This document shows, in pieces, positions 41,264 to 50,206 of a stretch of 64,000 nucleotides of DNA. The stretch covers positions 1-64,000 of the forward strand of contig JAFXFM010000021.1 in assembly GCA_017520545.1 (NCBI GenBank), read 5' to 3'. This stretch comes from Alistipes sp. (GTDB lineage: Bacteria; Bacteroidota; Bacteroidia; Bacteroidales; Rikenellaceae). Positions within the stretch are counted from its first letter, which is position 1. Every line of letters begins with the position of its first letter. A model generated the notes under the pieces. That model saw only the letters and a program-made list of their open reading frames with translations. It was not told the origin of the DNA and searched no databases. A program made the position numbers and the translations under genes.

Positions 41264-41839
41264 ATGACAAAGAAAAAAGCAGATAATCAGAATGTTGCAG
41301 AGAAAGAGGGCGTTATAGAGGAGCCTATCAACCCTGCTACCGAGAGTAATGAAAATGCCAATATGACAGACGAAAAGGGTGATGATGCTGACACTGTGGC
41401 AGAGGCTCCCGCTGTTGAGGAGGTTGATTGGAAGGATAAGTATCTTCGCTTGCAGGCGGAGTTCGACAACTTCCGCAAACGCACTTTGCGCGAGAAGATG
41501 GCCCTTATAGAGTCGGGCGGCAGCGATGTATGGAAGGCTGTATTGCCGGTACTCGATGATATGGAGCGTGCAATGGTAGCTTCGGAGAAGAGCGACGATA
41601 TTGCGGCATTGCGCGAGGGTGAGCGACTCATCTACAACAAGTTTGTCGATATTATGCGACAGAAGGGTGTTGTGGAGATTGAGGCTCTCGATGCGGAGTT
41701 TAATCCCGATTTGCACGAGGCTGTGGCGCGATTTGCTGCGGGCGAGGAGAAGTCGGGCAAGGTTATAGACGTTGTGCAGCGTGGATACAAGCAGGGTGAG
41801 CAGGTGTTACGCTATACCAAAGTTGTAGTAGGAGAGTAA
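41264..41839 (+). CDS. grpE: Nucleotide exchange factor GrpE
   Basis: The 191-residue protein has an acidic low-complexity N-terminus, a long coiled coil (YLRLQAEFDNFRKRTLRE) and the C-terminal beta-wing (FNPDLHEAVARF, GKVIDVVQRGYKQGEQVLRY). It releases ADP from DnaK in the heat-shock chaperone cycle. It is 111 bases upstream of dnaJ, with a repeat-rich gap between; the pair probably shares regulation. dnaK is not in this window. Confidence 0.95.
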   Translation: MTKKKADNQNVAEKEGVIEEPINPATESNENANMTDEKGDDADTVAEAPAVEEVDWKDKYLRLQAEFDNFRKRTLREKMALIESGGSDVWKAVLPVLDDMERAMVASEKSDDIAALREGERLIYNKFVDIMRQKGVVEIEALDAEFNPDLHEAVARFAAGEEKSGKVIDVVQRGYKQGEQVLRYTKVVVGE

Positions 41840-41847
41840 ATATAGAC

Positions 41848-41949
41848 GAGAACGGAAAACGGAAAACGGAGAGCGGAAAACTACTATCTACTCACTACGA
41901 ATTAAAAAAAACAGCTAATGGCTAATGGCCAATAGCTAATAGCTAAAAT
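41848..41949. repeat. Degenerate 7-bp tandem repeats between grpE and dnaJ
   Basis: Two blocks with 7-base period lie here: GAAAACG/GAGAACG-type units at about 41848-41882, and GCTAATG/GCCAATA/GCTAATA units at 41914-41946. They occupy nearly the whole gap. The same unit types recur before 43345, 50207 and 52320. Confidence 0.8.
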
Positions 41950-41950
41950 T

Positions 41951-43120
41951 ATGGCAGAAAAGAGAGATTACTACGAGGTGTTGGGCGTTGAGAAGAACGC
42001 CAATGCCGATGAGATAAAAAAGGCGTACCGCAAGGCTGCGATAAAGTATCACCCCGATAAAAATCCGGGCGATAAGGAGGCTGAGGAGAAGTTCAAGGAG
42101 GCGGCCGAGGCGTACGATGTGCTGTCGAACGAGGAGAAACGTGCCCGTTACGACCGCTTTGGACACGCAGGAATGTCGGGTGCCGGTGGAGCAGGAGGCT
42201 TCGGTGGCGGTTTTGGCGGAGGATTCTCTATGGAGGATATCTTCTCGCAGTTTGGCGACATCTTCGGAGGCCATTTTGGCGGTGGCTTTGGTGGAGGCTT
42301 CGGCGGTTCACGAGGGGGACGCTCGGTAAATCGCGGCTCGGATATACGTGTTCGCATCAAACTCACACTTGCCGAGATAGCGAATGGTACGACCAAGAAG
42401 ATAAAGGTCAATAAATATATCGCCTGCGACAAGTGTGGTGGAAATGGTGCGAAAGATTCGTCATCGTTCTCGACCTGTTCGACTTGTAACGGCTCGGGAT
42501 ATGTGGTTACGGTTCAGAACACCTTCTTGGGACGTATGCAGTCGCAGTCGGTCTGCCCAACGTGCGGTGGCGAGGGTAAAATCGTTACAGCCAAGTGCGA
42601 TAAGTGCGGTGGTGAGGGCTATGTTCGTGGCTCGGAGGTTATCGAGATTCAGGTACCTGCCGGAGTTGGCGAGGGTATGGCTTTGACCGTTTCGGGCAAG
42701 GGAAATGCGGCGCGTCACGGAGGTATCAATGGCGATTTGATTGTCGTTATCGAGGAGGAGCACAATGCCGAGCTCTTGCGTGATGGCAACAACCTTATCC
42801 ACAATCTCAATATCACCGTTGTTACGGCAATCCTTGGTGGCGAGGTTGAGGTGCCGACCATTGAGGGTAAGGCGAAGATTAAAATTGCCCCGGGAACACA
42901 CGCCGGAAAGGTGCTGCGACTTCGTGGCAAGGGTTTGCCCGATGTCAATGGCTACGGACGAGGCGATATTATGGTTGTAGTGGATATCACTATCCCTACA
43001 TCACTCACCTCCGAGGAGAAGAAGTTGGTGAAAGAACTTGCAGACAAACCTCACTTCAAAGAGGCGGAGAGTGTCGAGAACCAGAATATATTCGAAAGAA
43101 TGAAGAACTTCTTCCGATAA
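41951..43120 (+). CDS. dnaJ: Chaperone DnaJ
   Basis: The 389-residue protein has a J domain with HPD ([10 protein letters not shown]), a Gly/Phe-rich linker, four CxxCxGxG zinc-binding repeats ([32 protein letters not shown]) and the C-terminal substrate-binding domains. It delivers clients to DnaK and stimulates its ATPase. All key residues are present. It follows grpE. Confidence 0.97.
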   Translation: MAEKRDYYEVLGVEKNANADEIKKAYRKAAIKYHPDKNPGDKEAEEKFKEAAEAYDVLSNEEKRARYDRFGHAGMSGAGGAGGFGGGFGGGFSMEDIFSQFGDIFGGHFGGGFGGGFGGSRGGRSVNRGSDIRVRIKLTLAEIANGTTKKIKVNKYIACDKCGGNGAKDSSSFSTCSTCNGSGYVVTVQNTFLGRMQSQSVCPTCGGEGKIVTAKCDKCGGEGYVRGSEVIEIQVPAGVGEGMALTVSGKGNAARHGGINGDLIVVIEEEHNAELLRDGNNLIHNLNITVVTAILGGEVEVPTIEGKAKIKIAPGTHAGKVLRLRGKGLPDVNGYGRGDIMVVVDITIPTSLTSEEKKLVKELADKPHFKEAESVENQNIFERMKNFFR

Positions 43121-43232
43121 TTTGAGACTCTTTTTGGCATCTTTTCGTTTTTGTCGCTCGGAAATAGGCTCACTATTACCTTCGCTCCGAAAATGAAAAT
43201 CTGCTCAAAAATAGCACTCAAATTGGGTGGGC

Positions 43233-43333
43233 AGAGAAACGGAGAACGGAAAACGGAGAACGGAAAACGGAGAACGGAGAACGGATTTTTAATTTAGCCA
43301 ACGGCTAATGGCTGACGGCTAATAGCTAATAGC
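43233..43333. repeat. Degenerate 7-bp tandem repeats upstream of 43345
   Basis: GAGAACG/GAAAACG units at 43233-43284 are followed by GCTAATG/GCTGACG/GCTAATA units at 43297-43333. They have the same order as between grpE and dnaJ. Confidence 0.8.
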
Positions 43334-43344
43334 AAAAAAAAACT

Positions 43345-43743
43345 ATGGGACTTTTTTCGCCGGTAAAGAAGCACGCAAATAAGTTTCGCTACATTCCGCG
43401 ATACTACGACCCCGAGAAGGAGCGTCGCGAGCAACGCCGCAGGGAGTTGCACGGCACCTCGTCGCAAGATGACGGAGAGTATACTCCGGGTCAGTATATT
43501 CGTACCCAGCGCGAAGCAAGACGTGCCGCAAGGAGCGCGAGAGGCGAGCGAAAGAAGATGCCGTCATTGACGCTCTGGGTGTTGCTGGCAACGATGATTA
43601 TAGTGGCGTATATGCTCTATCCTCGCATTGTTGCTCTCCTATCGACGCCATCGCAGCCGAGAAAAGTTGAGGTTGTGCAGGAGGAGGAGTTTAACCCATA
43701 TACACCAATTACGATAGTACCAAACGATTATAAAGAGGAGTAA
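43345..43743 (+). CDS. Small single-pass membrane protein upstream of mutL
   Basis: The 132-residue protein has a basic N-terminal region (RYYDPEKERREQRRREL), one TM segment (LTLWVLLATMIIVAYMLYP, ~residues 74-93) and an acidic tail. It probably faces the cytosol with its basic part. I do not recognise a named family, although a similar small protein upstream of mutL appears to be common in Bacteroidales, from memory. It ends 5 bases before mutL, so the genes are cotranscribed. A structural link to mismatch repair has no support. Confidence 0.75.
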   Translation: MGLFSPVKKHANKFRYIPRYYDPEKERREQRRRELHGTSSQDDGEYTPGQYIRTQREARRAARSARGERKKMPSLTLWVLLATMIIVAYMLYPRIVALLSTPSQPRKVEVVQEEEFNPYTPITIVPNDYKEE

Positions 43744-43748
43744 AGACG

Positions 43749-45611
43749 GTGGCAGATTGTATAAAATTACTACCCGAGATTGTTGCAAACCAAATTAAAG
43801 CGGGCGAGGTTGTAGAGTCCCCTTCATCGGTAGTGAAGGAGATGATGGAGAACGCCATAGATGCGGGAGCCACGGAGGTTACCGTAAACTATGTGAATGG
43901 CGGTCGCGACCTTGTGCAGATTATCGACAACGGACGAGGAATGTCGCCCGTAGATGCCCGTATGGCGTTCGAGTGCCACGCTACCAGCAAGATAGCCTCA
44001 CTCGACGACATTTATGCTTTGCATACATTTGGTTTCCGAGGCGAGGCGTTGTCCTCGATTTCGGCAGTGTCGCAGGTGGAGTTGATTACCCGTCAGGCAG
44101 ATTGCGAGGTGGGCACGCAGACCATAATTAATGGTGGCGAGTTTGTGTCGCAGACCCCTACGGCAGCCCCGGTTGGCTCGCAGTTTTTGGTACGAAACCT
44201 CTTCTATAACACCCCTGCGCGTCGCAAGTTTATAAATAGTAAGGAGGCGACACTCTCATCGGATATCAAGCGCGAATTTCGCCGTGTGGCGTTGTGCCAT
44301 CCCGAAGTTGCCTGTACGCTGATGAACAATGGTGCACCAATATACTCACTACCTGTATCGTCGCTCGTAGAGCGTATAGTTGGAGTTATGGGTAATGCAA
44401 CAAGACGTAATTTGTTGGAGGTTGATGTCGAGACCACCATCGCTACGGTCAAAGGTTATGTAGGTCGTCCCGAAACAGCCCGCAACAATTCGAGCGAGCA
44501 GTATATGTTCGTAAATGGACGCTTTTTCCGTTCGCCATACCTCAATAAGGCGGTATCGAAAGCGTACGAGAAGCTTATCCCGGATAGGGGTTATCCGACC
44601 TTCTTCCTCTATATCACGGTCGATACCGAGCGTGTAGATGTGAATGTTCACGCCCAAAAGACTGAGGTTAAGTTTGCTGACAATGAGGCTATTTGGCAGA
44701 TTTTGAATGCTGCTGTGCGCGAAACTCTCGCCAAGAATGGCGCAATGCCGCTTATCGATTTCGATGCGGAGGATTTGGTTGAGATTCCTGTGGCAACAAC
44801 GGGTGTGCGATATGTCGAGCCGCGAGCCACGACCAAAGATAACTACAACCCCTTCGCCGAAAACTATGGCGAGGAGAAGAGTTCGGTATCTGCCGGTAAT
44901 GAGTGGTCGGCAATACCGAAAATATCGGACGAGTTCGACTTGGCCTCATCGGCAGAGTTTGGTGGAGTTGGCGGTGCATCAGATGCCGAATTTGAATACT
45001 TCGAATCGGGCGAGGGAGAGGTGCAGATGCTCGATTTGGGTGTGGAGGGTCGCGAAGAGCCGTCGAATATAAGCCTCTGCTGTGGTCGTTATGCAGTGGC
45101 AACCTTCTCGTCGAAGATGCTTGTCGTGGATTTGACAAGAGCACGCGAACGACTGCTCTATGACCACTACGTAGCATCGTTGCAGAGCGGACACTCCATG
45201 TCGCAGCAGCTGCTATTTCCGGAGTTGCTCACTCTCACCGAGGAAGAGTTCGACTTGGTGGAGGAGTATGCCGTAGATTTCGCTTCACTCGGCTTCGATA
45301 TCAAGGCGCAGGGTGTAAATACGATAGAGGTGTTCGGTATCCCTGCCGATGTCCACACCGAGCAGCTCGATAGAGCTATTTACGACCTGTTGCAGAGTCT
45401 GAAACTTCCACAATCGATGGTGGAGATGCGTCGCAATGCCTTGGCACAGACTTTGGCGCATAGCGAGGCGGTGGGAACTACTCGCTTCACGCAAGAGGAT
45501 GCAGAGCGATTGACAACGCAGATACTCGCCTCGGCGGAGAGTTATACTCCGGCAGGCAAGCGCATTGTGTCGGCGTGGGCGTTGTCCGATATTAAGAATT
45601 TGTTCGAATAA
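43749..45611 (+). CDS. mutL: DNA mismatch repair protein MutL (endonuclease motif degenerate)
   Basis: GTG at 43749 gives 620 residues starting with (M)ADCIKLLPEIVANQIKAGEV. The GHKL ATPase is intact (IDNGRGM, FGFRGEALSSISAVS). The C-terminal part lacks the usual nicking-site residues: where DQHA(x)2E is expected the sequence is DLTRARERLLYD, and the late CPHGRP-like motif reads TPAGKR. So it may not nick DNA, or the site may be altered as a lineage feature. MutL couples mismatch recognition by MutS to strand removal. It is 5 bases after the small membrane protein. Confidence 0.95.
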   Translation: MADCIKLLPEIVANQIKAGEVVESPSSVVKEMMENAIDAGATEVTVNYVNGGRDLVQIIDNGRGMSPVDARMAFECHATSKIASLDDIYALHTFGFRGEALSSISAVSQVELITRQADCEVGTQTIINGGEFVSQTPTAAPVGSQFLVRNLFYNTPARRKFINSKEATLSSDIKREFRRVALCHPEVACTLMNNGAPIYSLPVSSLVERIVGVMGNATRRNLLEVDVETTIATVKGYVGRPETARNNSSEQYMFVNGRFFRSPYLNKAVSKAYEKLIPDRGYPTFFLYITVDTERVDVNVHAQKTEVKFADNEAIWQILNAAVRETLAKNGAMPLIDFDAEDLVEIPVATTGVRYVEPRATTKDNYNPFAENYGEEKSSVSAGNEWSAIPKISDEFDLASSAEFGGVGGASDAEFEYFESGEGEVQMLDLGVEGREEPSNISLCCGRYAVATFSSKMLVVDLTRARERLLYDHYVASLQSGHSMSQQLLFPELLTLTEEEFDLVEEYAVDFASLGFDIKAQGVNTIEVFGIPADVHTEQLDRAIYDLLQSLKLPQSMVEMRRNALAQTLAHSEAVGTTRFTQEDAERLTTQILASAESYTPAGKRIVSAWALSDIKNLFE

Positions 45612-45620
45612 GAGAGAGTT

Positions 45621-46241
45621 ATGAATAATCAATACTTTAAAACACCCCCTGTGGTGCAGAACCTTCTGATAGCCAACTGTGTGGTCTATCTGGCAGTTAC
45701 GTTGATACCCGCTGTCGGACACTTCTGCGCACAGTATCTCTACCTTTGGTGGTTGGATACATCGTTTGCGCCACCTTTCCACAGCTATCAGTTCCTGACC
45801 TATATGTTTATGCACGGAGGCTTTGGACACCTCTTCTCCAATATGTTTGCGTTGTGGATGTTTGGTCGCACGTTGGAGTACGAACTTGGCTCGAAGCGTT
45901 TCCTTACCTACTACTTGGTTTGCGGAGTTGGTGCAGCGTTGATACAGGTGGGCTTGGCATCGTTGCTTGGCGAGCAGATTGTGCTGATTGGTGCCTCGGG
46001 TGCCGTTATGGGCTTATTATTGGCGTTTGGTGTGATGTATCCTAACAATATGATATATATAATTCCACTCCCATTCCCTATCAAAGCGAAGTGGTTTGTT
46101 GTGGGTTATGCCGTGTTGGAGATTGCACTCGGTTGGTCGGGCGCAGGAACGGGTGTTGCTCATTTTGCCCACGTCGGAGGTATGCTGTGGGGTTTGGGGC
46201 TGCTGCTTTGGTGGAGAAAGAGAGGCAAAATTTTCTTCTAA
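45621..46241 (+). CDS. Rhomboid family intramembrane serine protease
   Basis: The 206-residue protein has about six hydrophobic segments, the catalytic serine in GASGAVMG, the catalytic histidine in AHFAHVGGMLWGL, and the HGGFGHLFSNMFAL segment typical of rhomboids. It cuts transmembrane substrates within the membrane. It begins 9 bases after mutL and is followed 19 bases later by the EEP protein, so these are probably one transcript. Confidence 0.92.
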   Translation: MNNQYFKTPPVVQNLLIANCVVYLAVTLIPAVGHFCAQYLYLWWLDTSFAPPFHSYQFLTYMFMHGGFGHLFSNMFALWMFGRTLEYELGSKRFLTYYLVCGVGAALIQVGLASLLGEQIVLIGASGAVMGLLLAFGVMYPNNMIYIIPLPFPIKAKWFVVGYAVLEIALGWSGAGTGVAHFAHVGGMLWGLGLLLWWRKRGKIFF

Positions 46242-46260
46242 TTTAGGCATATAGGTAAGT

Positions 46261-47385
46261 ATGGCGGACATCTACACAACTGGCATAAATCGCAAGAAGA
46301 GGCGACTGAATTCAGAGCAAAAAAAGGGACTCTGGATTATATTGCTCGATTTTATAATGTCCCTCTTGTCGTTGGCGTTGATATTCTGTACGCTGACGGT
46401 GGTGATATGTCAATATATCTCACCCGTGAAGAGTGGTGTTTTGTCGGTAGTGTCGCTTGGCGCACCGATAATATATCTGCTCGATATTGTGATGATGATG
46501 TTTTGGGTGTTGCGTTGGCGTTGGTATCACGTCTTGGCGATGGCATTGATGGTGGTGCTGGGACTATTCTACCTGTCGCGCTACTACAAAATCGAGGTTG
46601 ATCGCCAATATACAACCTCCTACAACGAGCGAGCATATACCAAAATTATGACCTACAACGTTCACGAGGGTCGTAAGGCGGGATTTCTGAAATATATCAC
46701 CGAACACAATCCCGATATTCTATGCGTGCAGGAGATGACAATAGGTTGCGATAATTGGAACCAACTTACCAAAACCTACCAATCGACCTATAAGCCGAAT
46801 GTCGGTAAGGGCGGAAATCAGATTCTAACGAAGTTTAAAATCGTCAAAAGCGGTGAAATCGGCGACTTGCCACATCGCACGGCAACGTGGGCAGATTTGA
46901 AGATTCGTAAAGATACGGTAAGGGTAGTCAGCCTGCATTTGCAATCGACTGCAATTCGTCCCGAGGATACGCACTTTATCGAGGGACACGGATATATCAA
47001 TGATCCCGACAGCGAAACAAAGATGAGGAGCATAGTCAGCCGTCTTGTTGAGAACAATCAAAAGCGTGCTGAACAGGCTGAGATGGTGGCAGAATTCTTG
47101 GCAAAGACTCCTTATAAGGTAATTGTGTGTGGCGATTTCAACGATATACCACTCTCCTATACCTACCGCACTATTGCGAAGGGTTTGAACGACACCTTCT
47201 CGGAGAAGGCTGTCGGTTTTGATTACACCTTCAACAATCAATACCGATTGCTGCGCATAGACAATATATTGGTGTCGCCCGAGATAGAGGTGCACTCCTA
47301 TGCCGTAGATAACAAAGTGGATCTCTCCGACCACTATCCGGTGATATCGAGAGTTAAAATTAAGGCTAACAAAACAAAAAAATAG
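46261..47385 (+). CDS. Membrane-anchored endonuclease/exonuclease/phosphatase family protein
   Basis: The 374-residue protein has three N-terminal TM segments (~residues 25-110) and a C-terminal EEP domain with MTYNVHEGRKAG, DILCVQEM, CGDFNDIPLS and DHYPVISRV. Such Bacteroidetes proteins are often annotated as endonucleases, but a periplasmic phosphodiesterase or lipid phosphatase activity is equally possible for the anchored form. It belongs to the mutL-rhomboid transcript. Confidence 0.85.
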   Translation: MADIYTTGINRKKRRLNSEQKKGLWIILLDFIMSLLSLALIFCTLTVVICQYISPVKSGVLSVVSLGAPIIYLLDIVMMMFWVLRWRWYHVLAMALMVVLGLFYLSRYYKIEVDRQYTTSYNERAYTKIMTYNVHEGRKAGFLKYITEHNPDILCVQEMTIGCDNWNQLTKTYQSTYKPNVGKGGNQILTKFKIVKSGEIGDLPHRTATWADLKIRKDTVRVVSLHLQSTAIRPEDTHFIEGHGYINDPDSETKMRSIVSRLVENNQKRAEQAEMVAEFLAKTPYKVIVCGDFNDIPLSYTYRTIAKGLNDTFSEKAVGFDYTFNNQYRLLRIDNILVSPEIEVHSYAVDNKVDLSDHYPVISRVKIKANKTKK

Positions 47386-47392
47386 TACAACA

Positions 47393-47530
47393 ATGAAGGT
47401 GTTCATCAAGAGATTTAACAACAACTACCACTCTCCAAAGCTTGTCGTCGAGCAGGTTTGTGTAGAGAACGGTTTTGCAGGAAGTAGTACGTTGGACGAT
47501 ATGTATGAAACCGATGGAGAATGGAAGTAG
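47393..47530 (+). CDS. 45-residue peptide gene upstream of the fimbrillin-like lipoprotein
   Basis: An ATG at 47393, 7 bases after the EEP gene, opens a 45-codon frame ending TDGEWK-stop at 47530. The C-terminus (VEQVCVENGFAGSS, then DDMYETDGEW) resembles the short peptides found beside fimbrillin-like and other cell-surface genes in Bacteroidales, from memory. Function unknown. It ends 29 bases before the lipoprotein start. Confidence 0.6.
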   Translation: MKVFIKRFNNNYHSPKLVVEQVCVENGFAGSSTLDDMYETDGEWK

Positions 47531-47559
47531 AACAGAGTAAAAGTAGACATAGAGTAGAG

Positions 47560-48420
47560 ATGAGACGTGTAATATCATATATTTGGCTTGTTGCGGTGGC
47601 AATGTTTACCGCTTGTAGTGTGGACGATGTGGAGGTACAATCGTCAAATGGAACAGTTATCAGTGTGGAGTTGGGAAATGGCCGCACTTCGTTAGGCGAA
47701 TCGGTAGATGGCGAGAGGGCTGTCTATTGGTCGAGTGGCGACCGTATTGCTGCAAATGGAGAGGTGTCCGGTGAGGCACAAATTTCGGGCGAAAAGTCGG
47801 CAGTGGCTGATTTTTCGTTTGCCAAAACGCTCGGATATCCGCGCAATATCCTCTATCCGGCATCATTCTATACAGACGATTCGATTATAACATTGACTCG
47901 TGTACAGGACTTTGCCGAGGGGACAGTAGCAACGAACACGCTCCCTATGGCTACGAGGGTTGCAAATAGCTCCGAGAGTGTAAAGTTGCACCACCTTGCA
48001 GCGGTTGTGCATCTGCAATTGAAGGCATCGACAGCTCAAAATAATGCAATACGCAAGGTAGAGATTCGTGGTCGCGCCAACGAGCAGATGTCGGGCGAAT
48101 TTTCTATCGACTATAATACGACAACACTTACACCTACCGTAATTGTTCCGCCAACGGAGGAGAATACCGAAAGCAATTTGGCATTGGTTACGGGTTCGCG
48201 TGTCTTTGGCGAACTCTCTACCGATGAGGTAACCGATGTATTTGTTGTAGTGCCGGCACAAGAGTACGCCAAGGGTTTTACCGTGCGCGTAATAAACGAA
48301 CTCGGACACTATATGGATAAGGAGAAGAGCTCGGGTGTAACTCTCTCGAAAGGCGAGATATACAAACTGCCTGCAATAGGGTTTGAACCAACAGGAACAA
48401 TCATTAAAGTAGAACTATAA
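47560..48420 (+). CDS. Fimbrillin-like lipoprotein
   Basis: The ATG at 47560 gives 286 residues with a lipoprotein signal peptide (ISYIWLVAVAMFTAC); an ATG at 47521 would place extra charged residues before it. The mature part matches the fimbrillin family N-terminal domain: RTSLGESVDGERAVYWSSGD, ILYPASFY, LPMATRVANSSE and LHHLAAVVHLQLKAS. It is exported as a lipoprotein and may be a pilus subunit or a surface-anchored relative. No other fimbrial genes lie here, so it may be an orphan subunit. It follows the 45-residue peptide gene. Confidence 0.8.
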   Translation: MRRVISYIWLVAVAMFTACSVDDVEVQSSNGTVISVELGNGRTSLGESVDGERAVYWSSGDRIAANGEVSGEAQISGEKSAVADFSFAKTLGYPRNILYPASFYTDDSIITLTRVQDFAEGTVATNTLPMATRVANSSESVKLHHLAAVVHLQLKASTAQNNAIRKVEIRGRANEQMSGEFSIDYNTTTLTPTVIVPPTEENTESNLALVTGSRVFGELSTDEVTDVFVVVPAQEYAKGFTVRVINELGHYMDKEKSSGVTLSKGEIYKLPAIGFEPTGTIIKVEL

Positions 48421-48443
48421 ACAACCAAACAAACACAAACACA

Positions 48444-50054
48444 ATGAAGAGATTAACTTTGATTTTGGCGGCTATTTTGACCGCAACGTCTTTGATGGCA
48501 CAGAGCACAAAGACTGTAATCGTTCCACGCCCAATGGAGGTAACTTCTGTTAAGGGATCATACACCGTATCCGCAAAGAGCGTAGTCGTAGCAACCGAGA
48601 AGGAGTTGGTGCGTCCGGCAGAGCTGTTTGTGGAGTATGTTGCCAAAGATTTGGGTGCAACACTCGCAGTAAAGCAGGGCGATAAGGGTGCTATCGTTTT
48701 GGCTCTCGACAAGGCACTTGCAACTGAGGAGTACACACTCAACATCTCGTCGAAGGGTGTTAAGATTGTCGGTGGTACACCACAGGCGGTATTCTACGGC
48801 TTGCAGAGCCTTCGTCAGTTAGTTTCTGCTGGCGAGATTACCAAGAGGGGTGTCAAGTTGGAGGGTGTGTCGATTAAGGATAAGCCTCTCCTTGGTCATC
48901 GTGGCGCAATGCTCGATGTTTGCCGCTACTTCTATACAGTGGCAGAGGTTAAGCGTTTTATCGACATTATGGCAATTCACAAACTCAACCGTTTCCACTG
49001 GCATTTGACCGACGATCAGGGTTGGCGTATCGAGATTAAGAAGTATCCAAACCTTATCAAAGTGGGTTCTTGGCGTAAGGAGACCATTATTGGTCACAAT
49101 CGTCAATCGAAGATTTACGATGCAACACCACACGGTGGTTACTACACGCAGGAGGAGATTAAGGATATCGTTAAGTATGCAGCAGAGCGTTATATAGAGG
49201 TTATCCCAGAGGTTGATATGCCTGGTCATATGGTAGCAGCTGTAGCTTCGTACCCATATCTCGGTTGTCGTGAAGAGAAGTTGGAGGTTCGCACTCGTTG
49301 GAGCATCAGCAAAGATGTTCTCTGCATCGGTAAGGAGAGCACTTTCGAGTTTATCGAGGGTGTTTTGTCGGAGGTTGTAGAACTCTTCCCATCGCAGTAT
49401 ATTCACTATGGCGGAGATGAGGCTCCTCGCGTTCGTTGGAAGGAGTGCCCACACTGCCAGAAGCGTATTGCCGACGAGGGTTTGAAGGACGAGAACGAGT
49501 TGCAGAGCTACTTTATGCACCGCGTAGAGAAGTTCCTCGCAAAGCACGGTCGCAAGGTTATTGGCTGGGACGAGATTATCTATGGCGGAATCAACAAGAG
49601 TGCAACCATTATGTTGTGGAACGACAAGAATCGCGCAAAGGCTATTTCGCTCGGCAACGATGTGATTCTCACTCCGAAGTACTACTGCTATATGGACTAC
49701 TACCAGACCAAGCGTCCATACTGCAATAAGGAGGGATTGATGATTCACCAGAATAGAATTTTGACACTTCGCAAGGCTTACAGCCTCGATCCATACGAGG
49801 GCTTGCAGCCGTCGGAGTATGGACGTATCAAGGGTGTTCAGGCAAACTTGTGGACTGAGTATATCCCTAATTTCCAAGAGGTACAGACCAACCTCTTGCC
49901 ACGTATGGCAGCTACGGCAGAGGTGGGTTGGACCATTGGCGAGCGCAACTTCGACGAATTTGCTACCCGTATGCACCACTTGCGTAAGTTGTACGACAAG
50001 AATGGTATTCTCTATGCGCCATACTTCTTCGATGGAGTAGACGAGATTGAGTAG
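48444..50054 (+). CDS. GH20 beta-N-acetylhexosaminidase
   Basis: The 536-residue secreted enzyme has a signal peptide (LTLILAAILTATSLMA), an N-terminal GH20b domain and the GH20 barrel with HWHLTDDQGWRIEIKKYP and the catalytic Asp-Glu pair in HYGGDEAPRV. It removes terminal N-acetylhexosamine from glycans, such as host mucin or recycled peptidoglycan. It lies 23 bases after the fimbrillin-like gene. All catalytic residues are present. Confidence 0.95.
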   Translation: MKRLTLILAAILTATSLMAQSTKTVIVPRPMEVTSVKGSYTVSAKSVVVATEKELVRPAELFVEYVAKDLGATLAVKQGDKGAIVLALDKALATEEYTLNISSKGVKIVGGTPQAVFYGLQSLRQLVSAGEITKRGVKLEGVSIKDKPLLGHRGAMLDVCRYFYTVAEVKRFIDIMAIHKLNRFHWHLTDDQGWRIEIKKYPNLIKVGSWRKETIIGHNRQSKIYDATPHGGYYTQEEIKDIVKYAAERYIEVIPEVDMPGHMVAAVASYPYLGCREEKLEVRTRWSISKDVLCIGKESTFEFIEGVLSEVVELFPSQYIHYGGDEAPRVRWKECPHCQKRIADEGLKDENELQSYFMHRVEKFLAKHGRKVIGWDEIIYGGINKSATIMLWNDKNRAKAISLGNDVILTPKYYCYMDYYQTKRPYCNKEGLMIHQNRILTLRKAYSLDPYEGLQPSEYGRIKGVQANLWTEYIPNFQEVQTNLLPRMAATAEVGWTIGERNFDEFATRMHHLRKLYDKNGILYAPYFFDGVDEIE

Positions 50055-50081
50055 TAACCTCTGAAAAGGGCGGATTTTTAG

Positions 50082-50192
50082 TTGAGAGTTGAGAATGAAA
50101 AACATTTTTCATTGAAATTAAAATACCTTTAATTATCAACTGTCAATTATCAATTAAAAAGGCCAATGGCTAATGGCCAAAAGCTAATAGCC
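50082..50192. repeat. Degenerate 7-bp tandem repeats upstream of uvrB
   Basis: Three 7-base-period blocks occur: GTTGAGA units at 50081-50094, AATTATC/AACTGTC units at 50131-50156, and GCTAATG/GCCAAAA/GCTAATA units at 50161-50192. They fill the gap between the hexosaminidase and uvrB. Confidence 0.75.
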
Positions 50193-50206
50193 CTACTTTT
50201 TTAAGA

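Noticed and set aside
48819..50105. 428-codon minus-strand frame inside the hexosaminidase gene
   Set aside because: The GH20 motifs on the plus strand explain the region; the reverse frame has no family features.
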